A DNA stretch of 64,000 nucleotides from AV40 sp038230255. Its GTDB lineage: Bacteria; Verrucomicrobiota; Verrucomicrobiia; Chthoniobacterales; UBA10450. Position numbers and translations under genes: made by a program. The stretch lies in NCBI GenBank assembly GCA_038230255.1, contig JBBRNP010000001.1, positions 455,744 to 519,743 of the forward strand. The letters run 5' to 3'. Shown piece after piece: positions 8,905 to 18,935 of this stretch (position 1 is the first letter of the stretch; every line of letters begins with the position of its first letter). Under the pieces are notes generated by a model. It made no database searches and was not told the DNA's origin. It saw nothing but the letters and a program-made list of their open reading frames with translations.

Positions 8905-10554
8905 ATGTTCGCCAAAATCCTCGGTGTAACACTTGCCGTTTCTATTGGACTGTCGGTCGCAACGATTGGTTCGAGCGCGCCTGCAAAAAAAGAATCGCGG
9001 CCCCGTTTGATGCCCGGGCTGGGCGATGTTCATCATCCGGTCTCAACAAAAATTCGCGAAGCACAGCAGTTCTTCGATCAGGGATTGAAGCTCGTTTACG
9101 GTTTTAATCACGACGAGGCGCGGAGGTCCTTTCAACGCGCCGCCGAACTGGATCCGAAATTGGCGATGGCCTGGTGGGGCGTCGCCCTGACGCTCGGTCC
9201 CAATTACAATTTGCCGGTCGATCCCGCGCGCGAGAAAGCCGGTTACGATGCAGGGCAGCGCGCGCTTTCGTTGCAGGACAATGCGTCTGATCCGGAGCGG
9301 GCTTACATCAACGCGCTCGCGGTCCGTTATTCAAACGATCCCAAAGCCGATTTGCATCAGCTCGATATCGCTTACCGGGACGCGATGGCGAGGTTGGTGA
9401 AAGCCTATCCGGACGATCTCGATGCCGTCACCCTTTATGCGGAAAGCATGATGAATCTTCATCCCTGGAAACTCTGGTTGCGCGACGGCAAGCCGAACGA
9501 AAACACGGAGGAAATTGTTGCGCTCCTCGAGTCCGTCCTGCGACGCGATCCAAATCATCTCGGCGCAAACCATTATTACATTCACGCGGTGGAAGCGTCA
9601 TCTAATCCGGAGCGAGCGTTGCCGAGCGCGGCCCGGCTCGAGAAATTAGCGCCCGCTGCCGGCCATCTCGTGCACATGCCGGCGCACATCTACGCGCGGG
9701 TCGGCCAGCATTCGGCCTCGGCTCATTGTAATCAGGAAGCGGTGAACGCCGACAAAAAGTTCCTCGCCGCGACCAACCAGCAAGGCGTTTACCCCGGGAT
9801 GTATTACAGCCACAATTTGCATTTTCTTGCCTACTCCAGTTGCATGAATGGAAAATTCGCGGAGGCAAAACGCGCCGCGGACGAACTCGCCGCCCATGTC
9901 CGGCCGCTGGTAAAGGAGATGCCAATGCTGGAAGGGTTTTTGCCCACGCCGCTCATGGTCCTGATGGGATTCGAGCGTTGGAACGATATCTTGAAACTTC
10001 CGCCGCCTGATCCCTCACTGACTTACACGACCGCGCAGTGGCACTTCGCCCGCGCGATGGCGCTGGCCGGTTTGAAGAAAACCGATGAGGCGCAGGCTGA
10101 ATCAAAATTATTCTTCGCCGAGTTAGCCAAGCTTCCCCGTGACGCCGCCTTTGATCCGTTAAACGCCGTTACTGAGATCGCGCGCGTTCAGGAGAATTTT
10201 CTCCTCGCCGCGATCAAACAAGGCGAGCACGACCGAGGGGAAGAGGCTGAAGTTGTTGAAGCTCTGGAGCACGCTGTCGCAGCCGAAGACAATCTCAATT
10301 ACAGCGAGCCGCCGAGCTGGTATCCGCCGGTTCGTCCCGTCCTTGGCCGGGCGTTGCTCGAACGTGGTCAGGCCGCGTTGGCCGAAAAAGTTTTCCGCGC
10401 CGACCTCGAGCGAAATCCGCGACACGGCCGATCGCTAACCGGTTTACGAGATTCACTGAAAGCGCAAAAACGCGATTACGAGGCCGAACAGATCGACCAG
10501 CAACTGCGCGGCGTTACAACGGTCAGTGCCGTGACGTCGGTTAAGCAACACTGA
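8905..10554 (+). CDS. Exported TPR-repeat protein
   Basis: The 549-residue product starts at ATG 8905, 20 bp after recA. A longer frame exists but runs antisense-free through recA in another phase and would bury the signal peptide (MFAKILGVTLAVSIGLSVA). Tetratricopeptide repeats start with FFDQGLKLVYGFNHDEARRS (about 50) and continue past residue 500. The AEWW/AWWG-type motif (LAMAWWGVALTLGPN) is typical of a family of periplasmic TPR proteins of unknown role. The A of its ATG is also the last base of a AAGATCGACA word. No catalytic motif. Confidence 0.85.
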   Translation: MFAKILGVTLAVSIGLSVATIGSSAPAKKESRPRLMPGLGDVHHPVSTKIREAQQFFDQGLKLVYGFNHDEARRSFQRAAELDPKLAMAWWGVALTLGPNYNLPVDPAREKAGYDAGQRALSLQDNASDPERAYINALAVRYSNDPKADLHQLDIAYRDAMARLVKAYPDDLDAVTLYAESMMNLHPWKLWLRDGKPNENTEEIVALLESVLRRDPNHLGANHYYIHAVEASSNPERALPSAARLEKLAPAAGHLVHMPAHIYARVGQHSASAHCNQEAVNADKKFLAATNQQGVYPGMYYSHNLHFLAYSSCMNGKFAEAKRAADELAAHVRPLVKEMPMLEGFLPTPLMVLMGFERWNDILKLPPPDPSLTYTTAQWHFARAMALAGLKKTDEAQAESKLFFAELAKLPRDAAFDPLNAVTEIARVQENFLLAAIKQGEHDRGEEAEVVEALEHAVAAEDNLNYSEPPSWYPPVRPVLGRALLERGQAALAEKVFRADLERNPRHGRSLTGLRDSLKAQKRDYEAEQIDQQLRGVTTVSAVTSVKQH

Positions 10555-10577
10555 GCGAGAAGGAATAAGGCTTCCTT

Positions 10578-12188
10578 TTACTGCGAACGAAAACGAATTG
10601 TGTAAAAGGCGACTGCGTTTTGCCGATCGAAATAGGGCGTGATCTCGGCGTTGCCGCCCCTCTGTTGAAGTTGATTCACATAGGCGACGTCGTACTTCAG
10701 CACGCTGTATTCAGGCGGGTGGGCGAGATAGATGCAATTCGGATCGGCCGGCAACGGCGGGAGCGTTTGATTGAACTCCCAGAAAGGTTCCGACAGTTGC
10801 GGCGCGTCGGTCAGAAAAATCAGCTGTTCATTAAATCCCCAATCCAAACTCACGATGGTCAGGTCGGATCGATCTCGATTTTCGCGACAAAACTTATCGA
10901 AAGATTCGCTCCAACGACCGCGACCGCCAGTTTGTCGAATTAACTCCTGGGTGGCCATGATCGTCCGTAACCCACTCAGGCAAACGATCGCGGCCAGCAG
11001 AACGGCAATTGTTCGAAACGGAATACTGCTGATCTTCCAAGCGAAGATGACGAGCGCGGCCAAAATCAATTGCGGAATCGGAAACACCAAAACCGCGTGA
11101 TGAATTCGCACCGCATCCGGCAGTAGAAAAACGCCGAGCGTGATCAGCAGTGCAGCGACAATCAGAAAGACGACTGCGCGTGCCCTCGCAATTTGCTTTC
11201 GATAAGCTAAGACGCCGAAAAGAATACAGGCAACGAGGACTGCGATTCCAAGCGCTGCTCTTGGAGCGGCAGCTCCGGCGTACATTCGTTCGAACACGCC
11301 GCCGGCATTCATCAGCCGGTAGAAATGCGAGCCGTCATACATCGACAACAACGTCTTAAATTTTGTCGCGAGCTCGCCGGGAGCGTTTGGATGCGGACCT
11401 GAAATTGTCAGCATCAACATCCTTGGGATTTTCAGCAGCATCGGTCCACCGCCCAGAGCGAAACCGAAACAAGCCACCGCTAGGGCGGACGAATGTTGTC
11501 GAATCGCGGTTGAGAATTTGCGCCAATAACAAATGAGCGCAGCGATGCTGACTGCGATCAGGAATACCGCGAAATCGGCTTTGCTGAAGAATCCCAGTCC
11601 GGCAAAGAGACCGACGAAGAACGCGTCTCTCAGTGTTCGCTTTTGGTTCCAGCGAATCGCGAAATAGAAACAGGCGCAACGGCAAACGAAACTCGGAACG
11701 GCAACGCCCCAATCCAGCACCGAAAGGAAAAGAAACGTTGGATCGAAAGCGAGCAAGGCGCCCGCAAGTAGCGCAGTCGGCAGACCGAGCCAGCGCCACG
11801 TGCCCAGCATCAAAAAGAGCAGAGCGATCAGTTGCCAGAATAGATTGGTCGCGCGCAGCACGGCGACGCTCGCTCCGAAACTGCTGAACGCGGGAATCAG
11901 CATCCAGCTCTTTAATGCGCCGAGATATGTTTGGACAAAAAAAGGAAACGGCCGGCCCGCCAGCATCACAACTTGATGATCAGGCATGTGCTGGCCGTGG
12001 ACGTGGCCGGTGATGAAATCCTTGGCCATTCCGGCGAAGATCGCCTCGTCATAATAAAGTCCCGGCGATTTGAAATTCTGTTTGGCCAACAGCCACATCG
12101 TTGTGGCCAGCGCCATCCAGAACACCAGGAGAATAACAAACTGGCGCCCAGAACCGCGTGAGTCTGCTTCCCCAGCTGCTAGCATCAT
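10578..12188 (-). CDS. GT-C family membrane glycosyltransferase (PMT/ArnT-like)
   Basis: The 536-residue protein has about ten to twelve hydrophobic segments. The first long periplasmic loop carries YYDEAIFAGMAKDF, the acidic Asp-Glu pair expected after the first helix of dolichyl-phosphate-mannose or undecaprenyl-phosphate-sugar transferases. A soluble C-terminal part (about 430-536) follows. It probably moves a sugar from a polyprenyl carrier to lipid, glycan or protein on the outer face of the inner membrane; donor and acceptor cannot be read from the sequence. ATG 12188 is chosen over GTG 12206. Divergent from alaS. Confidence 0.78.
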   Translation of the reverse strand: MMLAAGEADSRGSGRQFVILLVFWMALATTMWLLAKQNFKSPGLYYDEAIFAGMAKDFITGHVHGQHMPDHQVVMLAGRPFPFFVQTYLGALKSWMLIPAFSSFGASVAVLRATNLFWQLIALLFLMLGTWRWLGLPTALLAGALLAFDPTFLFLSVLDWGVAVPSFVCRCACFYFAIRWNQKRTLRDAFFVGLFAGLGFFSKADFAVFLIAVSIAALICYWRKFSTAIRQHSSALAVACFGFALGGGPMLLKIPRMLMLTISGPHPNAPGELATKFKTLLSMYDGSHFYRLMNAGGVFERMYAGAAAPRAALGIAVLVACILFGVLAYRKQIARARAVVFLIVAALLITLGVFLLPDAVRIHHAVLVFPIPQLILAALVIFAWKISSIPFRTIAVLLAAIVCLSGLRTIMATQELIRQTGGRGRWSESFDKFCRENRDRSDLTIVSLDWGFNEQLIFLTDAPQLSEPFWEFNQTLPPLPADPNCIYLAHPPEYSVLKYDVAYVNQLQQRGGNAEITPYFDRQNAVAFYTIRFRSQ

Positions 12189-12200
12189 GTCGCGCCAGAT

Positions 12201-12287
12201 AACCACAAATCGACACTAATGGACACAAATTCGAACTGAGATTTTCAGATTGTCAGAATTCGTGTTTATTCGTGTTCATTCGTGGTT
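12201..12287. repeat. Imperfect inverted repeat with ATTCGTG-type units
   Basis: A left arm at 12201-12232 and a right arm at 12256-12287 are about 25/32 complementary. Each arm is built of repeated 10-base units (ATTCGTGTTT, ATTCGTGTTC, ATTCGTGG on the right). The 9-mer AGCATCATG occurs just outside on both sides (12181-12189 and 12291-12299). It supplies both start codons of the divergent genes. Confidence 0.75.
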
Positions 12288-12296
12288 AACAGCATC

Positions 12297-15194
12297 ATGA
12301 CCTCGGCCCAGATCCGGCAATCGTTTCTCGATTTCTTCCGCGAGAAGAAGCACACGATTGTCCCGTCGTCATCGCTTCTGCCGGATGCGCCGAATCTTCT
12401 TTTCACCAACGCCGGTATGAACCAGTTCGTGCCGATTTTTCTGGGACAACAGAAACCATCCTGGAAACCGCCCCGCGTGGCCGATACCCAAAAGTGCATT
12501 CGCGCCGGCGGGAAACATAACGATCTCGAAGATGTCGGGCTCGACACTTATCACCACACCTTTTTCGAAATGCTCGGGAACTGGAGCTTCGGCGATTATT
12601 TCAAGAAGGAAGCGATCGAATGGGCGTGGGAGTTGATGGTGAATCGCTGGAAATTTCCGGCGCAACGGCTTTACGCGACGGTTTACAAACCCAGCCCGGG
12701 CGAACCGAGCGAGTTCGACCAGGAAGCGCACGATCACTGGGCGCGACTATTTCAGGACGCCGATCTTGATCCCAAGATTCACGTCGTGAACGGCGGAAAA
12801 GCCGACAATTTTTGGATGATGGGCGACACCGGTCCCTGCGGTCCGTGTTCCGAGTTACATGTCGATCTTACGCCGGACGGCGACACCCGCGGTTCGCTGG
12901 TTAACAAAGACGATCCCCGCTGCATCGAGATTTGGAATCTGGTTTTCATTCAGTTCAACGCGAATCCGGACGGAACGTTCACGCCGTTGCCGCAACGACA
13001 CGTCGATACCGGAATGGGTTTCGAACGCGTGACGGCGATCATCCAAGGCACAAAGAATCTCGCCGATTTCTCCGGCACCGTTTCGAACTACGAGACAGAT
13101 ATCTTTCGCCCGGTCTTTGATGAGCTCGAAAAACTGAGCGGCAAGAAATATGCAAACACAGTTCCGAAATCTGGAACCGCGGGTGAAACCGAGCAGGAGA
13201 AGATCGACATCGCGTTTCGCGTGATCGCTGATCACATTCGCACGCTCAGCTTCGCGGTTGCCGACGGAATCATCCCGTCAAACGAAGGCCGCGGTTATGT
13301 GTTGCGCCGGATACTTCGTCGCGCCGTTCGTTACGGCCGCACGCTCGGCTTTCACGAACCGTTCTTCTTCAAGCTTGTCGACGTTCTGGCGAAAACGATG
13401 GGCGACGTCTTTCCCGAAGTCCGCGCGAAACAAAGAACAATTCAAGAAATGATTAAGCGCGAAGAAGAATCGTTTAACAAAACGCTTGATACGGGGCTCC
13501 GTGAATTCAACAGCGTTTTGGCGGCAGCTGTTGCTGCGAGCTTAAACCCGCCGGAGTTGGGCATGAAGGAAGCAGTCATCGCTGACATGCATTTTGTCGA
13601 AAAGACGGGGGTGGACGATTGGTCGGCAATAATCAATGAGGCTAAGGCGCGTCTTCCGGGATGGGATGTTTCTCAACTCGCCCCGATTTCCGGTGAAAAT
13701 GCTTTCCGACTGTACGACACGTGCGGTTTCCCAATTGACCTCACTGAATTAATGGCGCGGGAGCGCGGGCTGACTGTCGATGTTGCCGGTTTTGAAAAGT
13801 TGATGGAGGAGCAGCGGGCGCGGGCGCGTGCAGCGCAGAAAAAATCAGCGATTGAGGTTTCGCAAATCGATGGGAAGACGCCGACGAACTTCTTGGGCTA
13901 CGAAGAGAATCATACCGGTGCTAACGTCGAGGGAATTGTCGATCTTGGCGGTACGCGCGGAGTCATTTTAAATAATTCAGTTTGTTACGCCGAGATGGGC
14001 GGACAGGTTGGCGACACCGGAGAGATCGCGCGCGACGGACGCGAATGGAAAATTGCAAACACCCAGAAGTCGGGTGCGACTTGGATTCATTTGCTCGAGG
14101 AAAGCGACGCGCCAGAAATCGGTGAGCATGTCACGGTCAAGATCGACATCCCGCGACGCCGGGCGGTCGAACGGCATCACACGGTGACCCATCTCTTGCA
14201 CTGGGCGCTGCATGAAGTCGTGTCGCGCGATGCGGCGCAGAAGGGGAGTTATGTCGGTCCCGACAAGTTGACGTTCGATTTTTCGAGCGCTGCGCTCACG
14301 CCGCAACAAAAGCGCGACGTAGAAAAGTTGGTGAACGAAAGAATTGCGGAGAACGTGCCAGTTTCGTGGACGGAAATTCCTTATGCGGAAGCGAAGAAGC
14401 GAACCGACATTCAGCAATTCTTCGGTGAGAAATACGGGGATAAAGTTCGCGTCGTGCAAGTCGGCGGCGAGCCCACGAAATTAAACGGCTACTCGATGGA
14501 ACTTTGCGGCGGCACGCACGTAAGATCGACTAGCGAGATCGGCCCGTTCCGGATCGTAAAGGAAGAGGCGATCGCGGCGGGGACGCGGCGAATTGAAGCT
14601 GTGGCCGGGGAGGCCGCGCGCGTCTGGGCGCGCGAAGAAGGGGCGCGTCAGAAGGAGAAGTTCGAAGCGTTGTCGCGAAAGAAGACGGACCTCGCGCCGC
14701 TGCCTGCCTTCGCCGAAACGGGGCAAACAGACGAGATGTTGAAGCAAATCGACGCGCGTGCGGCGCATCTGGAAAAGCTCGAGGTCGATGTTCGCGACTG
14801 GGAAAAGAAACACGCGAAAGAAGCCGAGGCCGATTTGCGCAGTCGCGGAGCACAAATTGCGAACGAGTTGGCAACATCCAACGCCGAGGAAAAGTTTTGT
14901 GTGACGAGTATCCCCGATGCTGACGGGAAATTGCTGCAAGCGGTGGCCGACGCGTTGAAGCAAAAGTTCGATGGCCCGATCGTTCTCGCTGGGGCGAAGG
15001 AAAGTAACGTTGCCGTCCTGGCGGTTGTTCCGAAGTCGCTGACTTCGAAATTTCAGGCGAACAAAATTATTCAGCAACTCGCGCCGATCGTTGGTGGCAA
15101 AGGCGGAGGTCGTCCGGAAAGCGCGCAAGGCGGCGGCACCGATCCCGCAAAGATCGATAGTCTGCTGGCCGAAGCGCGCCGTTTGCTCAGTTAG
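12297..15194 (+). CDS. alaS: Alanyl-tRNA synthetase
   Basis: The 965-residue product has the class II catalytic core (FTNAGMNQFVPIFLGQQ, then DTGPCGPCSELHVD). The editing domain has its zinc/active residues HHTVTH (His628, His632) and CGGTH (Cys737, His741). The C-Ala end contains GGKGGGRPESAQGGG. Between the aminoacylation core and GENAFRLYDTCGFP there are about 64 residues where the E. coli enzyme has about 18. The start ATG 12297 matches family N termini. Its 3' end overlaps the minus-strand DUF3667 gene by 8 bp. Confidence 0.97.
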   Translation: MTSAQIRQSFLDFFREKKHTIVPSSSLLPDAPNLLFTNAGMNQFVPIFLGQQKPSWKPPRVADTQKCIRAGGKHNDLEDVGLDTYHHTFFEMLGNWSFGDYFKKEAIEWAWELMVNRWKFPAQRLYATVYKPSPGEPSEFDQEAHDHWARLFQDADLDPKIHVVNGGKADNFWMMGDTGPCGPCSELHVDLTPDGDTRGSLVNKDDPRCIEIWNLVFIQFNANPDGTFTPLPQRHVDTGMGFERVTAIIQGTKNLADFSGTVSNYETDIFRPVFDELEKLSGKKYANTVPKSGTAGETEQEKIDIAFRVIADHIRTLSFAVADGIIPSNEGRGYVLRRILRRAVRYGRTLGFHEPFFFKLVDVLAKTMGDVFPEVRAKQRTIQEMIKREEESFNKTLDTGLREFNSVLAAAVAASLNPPELGMKEAVIADMHFVEKTGVDDWSAIINEAKARLPGWDVSQLAPISGENAFRLYDTCGFPIDLTELMARERGLTVDVAGFEKLMEEQRARARAAQKKSAIEVSQIDGKTPTNFLGYEENHTGANVEGIVDLGGTRGVILNNSVCYAEMGGQVGDTGEIARDGREWKIANTQKSGATWIHLLEESDAPEIGEHVTVKIDIPRRRAVERHHTVTHLLHWALHEVVSRDAAQKGSYVGPDKLTFDFSSAALTPQQKRDVEKLVNERIAENVPVSWTEIPYAEAKKRTDIQQFFGEKYGDKVRVVQVGGEPTKLNGYSMELCGGTHVRSTSEIGPFRIVKEEAIAAGTRRIEAVAGEAARVWAREEGARQKEKFEALSRKKTDLAPLPAFAETGQTDEMLKQIDARAAHLEKLEVDVRDWEKKHAKEAEADLRSRGAQIANELATSNAEEKFCVTSIPDADGKLLQAVADALKQKFDGPIVLAGAKESNVAVLAVVPKSLTSKFQANKIIQQLAPIVGGKGGGRPESAQGGGTDPAKIDSLLAEARRLLS

Positions 15195-16398
15195 CCGGCA
15201 GCGCGAGTGTGATAAAGAAAGTCGCCGCGAGCGCGAGAAAGAGCACCATTAGGTAGGCGAAGCCGCCGACCAGAAACTTGAGCGTACTCATAAACCAGCC
15301 TTGTCGATAAACGCGCCGGATCGACAAAAAGATCTGCACGACAAACAAGATCCAGAGAAGCGCGATGATCCAGCCGGCTAGGGTAGGCGGAGCTGTCCGG
15401 TTGAGGCCCATGGTTGCGAGCACGATCAGCATGATGCCGGTGTAAAAGAAGGTGTGGATGTGGAGCGCGTAGACGAGGTGGTCGATATAAAAAATGTGCC
15501 GCCGGATGTAGAGAATCTTCAGAACGAAAGCGAAAAGCGGAATGCAGCAGAACATCATGTAAGGCAGATTGCTGAAGAGGGTGGCGATAAAGAGGCCCAT
15601 TTTTGTTCCGTGTTCGCCCATTTTTTCTTTCGCGTGTGTTTCCAGCCAGCGCTCGAACGGCGTTGACGATTTTTTGTCTGCATCGAAAACGAGAAAGGGC
15701 CGCTCATTCACCGCGCCATAGGTCCGTTTCTCCGGGTCGGCAGGCGACGCCGCTGGCGTGATGGTTGGCGAAGCCGTTGGTGTGGTCGTTGGCGAAGGCG
15801 CATTTCCGGCTGCCGCCCTAGCTGCGGATCTCGGTTTAGTCAGGTAATCCAGCGCTTCCTGTGCTTTTTTGCGCTCGTCCGCGGAAAGGTTTTCTTTGTC
15901 CAGTTCCGCTTCAATTTCATCACGCTTCTCGGCCACGGCCGCGGCGACGGCTGACCGATTCTTCTCCGAGATTTTTCCCGGCTCTAAGCGAAGTCCTTTT
16001 GCTCCGTAATTCACGGCGAAGAAAAACAAAATACTGGCAAGAAGGTAGAGCCGAAGCGGATGGAGATAGCGAACGCGTTTGCCGGCGAGAAATTCGTTGG
16101 TCAATCGCCACGGCTTGACAATGAGGAGGCCGATGGTGGCGAAAAATTTCGAGTCCCAGTTCAGGAACGAATCAAGAACATCGACAATGACGTGTCGAAA
16201 CGACCGCCGATAATCGACTGCCGCCTGTCCGCATTGCGCGCAATGCGGCCCGACCAACTCGGCCCCGCAATTTTGACAATGCGTAAACGGCAGAGCTTGT
16301 CGCTCTTTGCCTCGCCCAAACCAACGTCGCCGCGCACCTCTCTCGACCGCGGAAATCGCGGTGTCGCCGAGAATAATCTGCTCGGGTTCGTCGGCCAT
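15187..16398 (-). CDS. DUF3667 membrane protein with N-terminal zinc ribbon
   Basis: The 403-residue product has a zinc-ribbon-like CxxC pair near residue 41 (CQNCGAEL) and 53 (CAQCGQ). The DUF3667 signature follows (YRRSFRHVIVDVLDSFLNWD, then PWRLTNEFLAGKRVRYLHPL). There are about five transmembrane helices (about 115-135 and from 255 to the end) around a cytoplasmic or periplasmic Ala/Pro/Thr-rich insert (about 150-225). The family's function is unknown. Convergent with alaS. Confidence 0.8.
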   Translation of the reverse strand: MADEPEQIILGDTAISAVERGARRRWFGRGKERQALPFTHCQNCGAELVGPHCAQCGQAAVDYRRSFRHVIVDVLDSFLNWDSKFFATIGLLIVKPWRLTNEFLAGKRVRYLHPLRLYLLASILFFFAVNYGAKGLRLEPGKISEKNRSAVAAAVAEKRDEIEAELDKENLSADERKKAQEALDYLTKPRSAARAAAGNAPSPTTTPTASPTITPAASPADPEKRTYGAVNERPFLVFDADKKSSTPFERWLETHAKEKMGEHGTKMGLFIATLFSNLPYMMFCCIPLFAFVLKILYIRRHIFYIDHLVYALHIHTFFYTGIMLIVLATMGLNRTAPPTLAGWIIALLWILFVVQIFLSIRRVYRQGWFMSTLKFLVGGFAYLMVLFLALAATFFITLALPAN

Positions 16399-16434
16399 GT
16401 GCGGCCGAGATTACGAAAAAAACGCGCAGTGCGT

Positions 16435-16644
16435 CTATCGTAGAAAGAATAAACCTGCTGTCCCAATCGCGCCGATTGCAATCATCACCGCGTCATTGCT
16501 GACAAAGTAGGGGTAAATCATCAACGCGATGCCGAGGAACATCAGCTTCCACAAATTCATTCGCTTGCCGTAAACGAAGGCGACGAAGCCGATCGAGCCA
16601 AAGACGAAGCCTCCGATCAGATTCGTGGCGCTTAAATTGAGCAT
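16435..16644 (-). CDS. Small hydrophobic membrane protein
   Basis: A 69-residue protein from ATG 16644 (MLNLSATNLIGG). It has about three short hydrophobic segments (about 8-22, 29-44, 49-66) and only a few charged residues, ending FFLR. I recognise no family with confidence. The coding frame ends 36 bp before the DUF3667 start on the same strand, so the two may share a transcript. Confidence 0.6.
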   Translation of the reverse strand: MLNLSATNLIGGFVFGSIGFVAFVYGKRMNLWKLMFLGIALMIYPYFVSNDAVMIAIGAIGTAGLFFLR

Positions 16645-16736
16645 GCTCGGCAAACGAGCTATTTGCGGGCCACGTATTGGAAAGTTGTGGTTGACCGCTA
16701 GTCGACCGCGATGACACGATTCGCGAAAGGTTACCC

Positions 16737-18365
16737 ATGGCGTCTCAACTTTTTCGAAAGAAAAGCCCGGACCGTTTGATGGCGGAAGCCGCGGCGCCCG
16801 AGCGGCAAATGAAGCGCGCGCTCGGTCCGTTCGCTCTCACTTGCATCGGCATTGGCGCGATTATCGGAGCCGGTATTTTTGCTCTCGCTGGAACGGCTGC
16901 CGCCGGCGAGCAATTGCAGGCATCGCTTTGGAAGACGCCGGTGCTCAACTTCATTCAGTCGTACCTCGCGCATTCCGATCTTGTGTTCGGCCGGCCTGGA
17001 GCGGGACCGGCCGTGATGCTTTCGTTTGTGGTAGCTGCGGTCGCGTGCGGCTTCGCCGCACTTTGTTACGCGGAACTCGCGTCGATGATTCCCGTCTCGG
17101 GTTCGGCCTACACTTATTCGTACGCGACGATGGGGGAGATCGTGGCGTGGATCATCGGCTGGGATCTGATCCTTGAATACGCGGTCGGAAACATGGCCGT
17201 GGCCGTCGGGTGGTCCGGTTACTTTGTGCAACTCTTTGCCCACTCGCACATTCCATGGATCTTGCCGTCCGGACTTAAATTCCCGCTTTGGGCTGTGAGT
17301 GATCATCAAACGGCCAGTACTCTTGTTGCCCAGGGTGGCGATGCGCTAAGCAATTTTTCCTCGACGACACTTCCGGTGATCGCCGGTCATTCAATCGCGG
17401 TCAATCTTCCCGCGTTCTTCATCGTCGCAGCCGTCACCGTGTTGCTGATTTACGGAATTCGCGAAAGCGCGCGCGCGAACGCGACCATTGTCATCATCAA
17501 GGTCGCGGTCGTCGTGTTCGTGATTTCGTTGGGCGCGTTTCTCGTAAACCCGACAAACTGGCATCCGTTTATGCCGACCGGATTTGGTGGAGTGATGAGC
17601 GGAGCCGCCATTGTCTTTTTTGCCTTTATCGGTTTCGATGCGGTGTCGACGACGGCAGAGGAAACAAAAAATCCGCAGCGCGACATGCCGATCGGGATCA
17701 TCGCCAGTCTGATTATTTGCACGCTGCTTTACGTACTGATGGCCGGTGTTCTGACCGGGATGCGGAAATACACTATTTACCTCGGCGACTCGGCCGCCGT
17801 GGCGACTGCCTTTACCGGCAGGCCCTGGGTGCAAGCGATCATTAGCGCTGGAGCACTCGCCGGCTTGACGTCGGTGCTGCTCGTCTTCCAACTCGGCCAA
17901 CCGCGCATTTTCATGGCCATGGCGCGCGACGGATTGCTCCCGCAATATTTTGCGAAAATCCATCCGCGTTTTCGCACTCCGCACGTCACGACAATTTGGA
18001 CCGGTATCGCGGTCGGTGTGGTTGCCATGTTGACCGACATCGGCTCGCTTTCCGACCTAACGAACATCGGAACGCTGTTCGCTTTCGCGCTCGTTTGTAT
18101 CGGCGTGATCATTTTGCGCCGGACCGACCCAAATCGGCCACGGCCTTTCCGCGTTCCATGGGTTCCGCTGTTTCCCATTCTCGGCGTGCTTTTCTGCGCG
18201 GCGCTTATGCTCAGCTTGCCACTGGAAACCTGGCTGCGTTTCTTTGTCTGGTTGGGAATTGGGATGCTGATCTATTTCTTGTATAGCGTGCGACACAGCA
18301 AGTTGCGCCACGGCGTCGACGCCGGCATCACCGAAGATGAGCCGCCGCCGCTGATTAAACCATAA
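16737..18365 (+). CDS. APC-family amino acid permease (cationic amino acid transporter type)
   Basis: A 542-residue protein with about 12-14 transmembrane helices. The first helix carries GIGAIIGAGIFALAG, the unwound substrate-binding motif of APC transporters. Later signatures are SGSAYTYSYATMGEI and FFAFIGFDAVSTTAEE, both typical of the CAT/YfnA group. A large extracellular loop between helices 1 and 2 (about 50-80) also fits that group. It should import amino acids with protons or exchange them; the substrate is not determined. The start is ATG 16737. Confidence 0.92.
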   Translation: MASQLFRKKSPDRLMAEAAAPERQMKRALGPFALTCIGIGAIIGAGIFALAGTAAAGEQLQASLWKTPVLNFIQSYLAHSDLVFGRPGAGPAVMLSFVVAAVACGFAALCYAELASMIPVSGSAYTYSYATMGEIVAWIIGWDLILEYAVGNMAVAVGWSGYFVQLFAHSHIPWILPSGLKFPLWAVSDHQTASTLVAQGGDALSNFSSTTLPVIAGHSIAVNLPAFFIVAAVTVLLIYGIRESARANATIVIIKVAVVVFVISLGAFLVNPTNWHPFMPTGFGGVMSGAAIVFFAFIGFDAVSTTAEETKNPQRDMPIGIIASLIICTLLYVLMAGVLTGMRKYTIYLGDSAAVATAFTGRPWVQAIISAGALAGLTSVLLVFQLGQPRIFMAMARDGLLPQYFAKIHPRFRTPHVTTIWTGIAVGVVAMLTDIGSLSDLTNIGTLFAFALVCIGVIILRRTDPNRPRPFRVPWVPLFPILGVLFCAALMLSLPLETWLRFFVWLGIGMLIYFLYSVRHSKLRHGVDAGITEDEPPPLIKP

Positions 18366-18389
18366 GATCGGCAAACGCCGAGTGCGCTG

Positions 18390-18845
18390 CTACGCAGCTT
18401 TTTGCTCGTGACTCGCTTTGTCGTCTTTCTCGAGCCAGTCGAACAGCGTCGTCTTGGCAGGATCGAGCCCTAGCGGCTTCGTTTGTTCGACAAACCATTC
18501 GCGTTTTTCCGGATCGTGATACGGATTCGCCGCAGTCACTTCGTCGGACCAGCGTTTGATTTCGTCCGGCGTCTTCTCTTGCCCGTTTTGATTCAGCCAT
18601 TCGACCAACTCCTGGTCGCTCGCGCCGTTTTCGATTTGCGCCTTGAAATCGTCGCCCTTCACGCCTTTGAAGCCGAAAAGCATATTATCGAGCGGACAAT
18701 CGAAATGGTACTCGCCGATGTTGCCGGCTACGAGCGCGCGGCATTTGTCGATCGTTCGACCGAGTATCGCATAACCGCCAACGCGGATGCGCGGACTGCG
18801 TGGTGCTTCCTTTGTCAGATCTTTCCCTGTCACCTTCGTATTCAT
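18390..18845 (-). CDS. DUF5069 family protein
   Basis: A 151-residue soluble protein with the family opening KDLTKEAPRSPRIRVGGY and AILGRTIDKCRALVAGNIGEY. A C-terminal helical part (about 95-150) follows. DUF5069 proteins occur in verrucomicrobia, planctomycetes and cyanobacteria, and their role is unknown. It is divergent from the DUF2383 gene with 90 bp between, so both promoters must lie there. Confidence 0.85.
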   Translation of the reverse strand: MNTKVTGKDLTKEAPRSPRIRVGGYAILGRTIDKCRALVAGNIGEYHFDCPLDNMLFGFKGVKGDDFKAQIENGASDQELVEWLNQNGQEKTPDEIKRWSDEVTAANPYHDPEKREWFVEQTKPLGLDPAKTTLFDWLEKDDKASHEQKAA

Positions 18846-18935
18846 ATTTTACGCTAGCGCCAATGAACGCCGTCGCAACTTCCAGAAAAATTTTCAGGGA
18901 CGCGAAACACGCGCGCTCTGCGAAACAACTGTACT

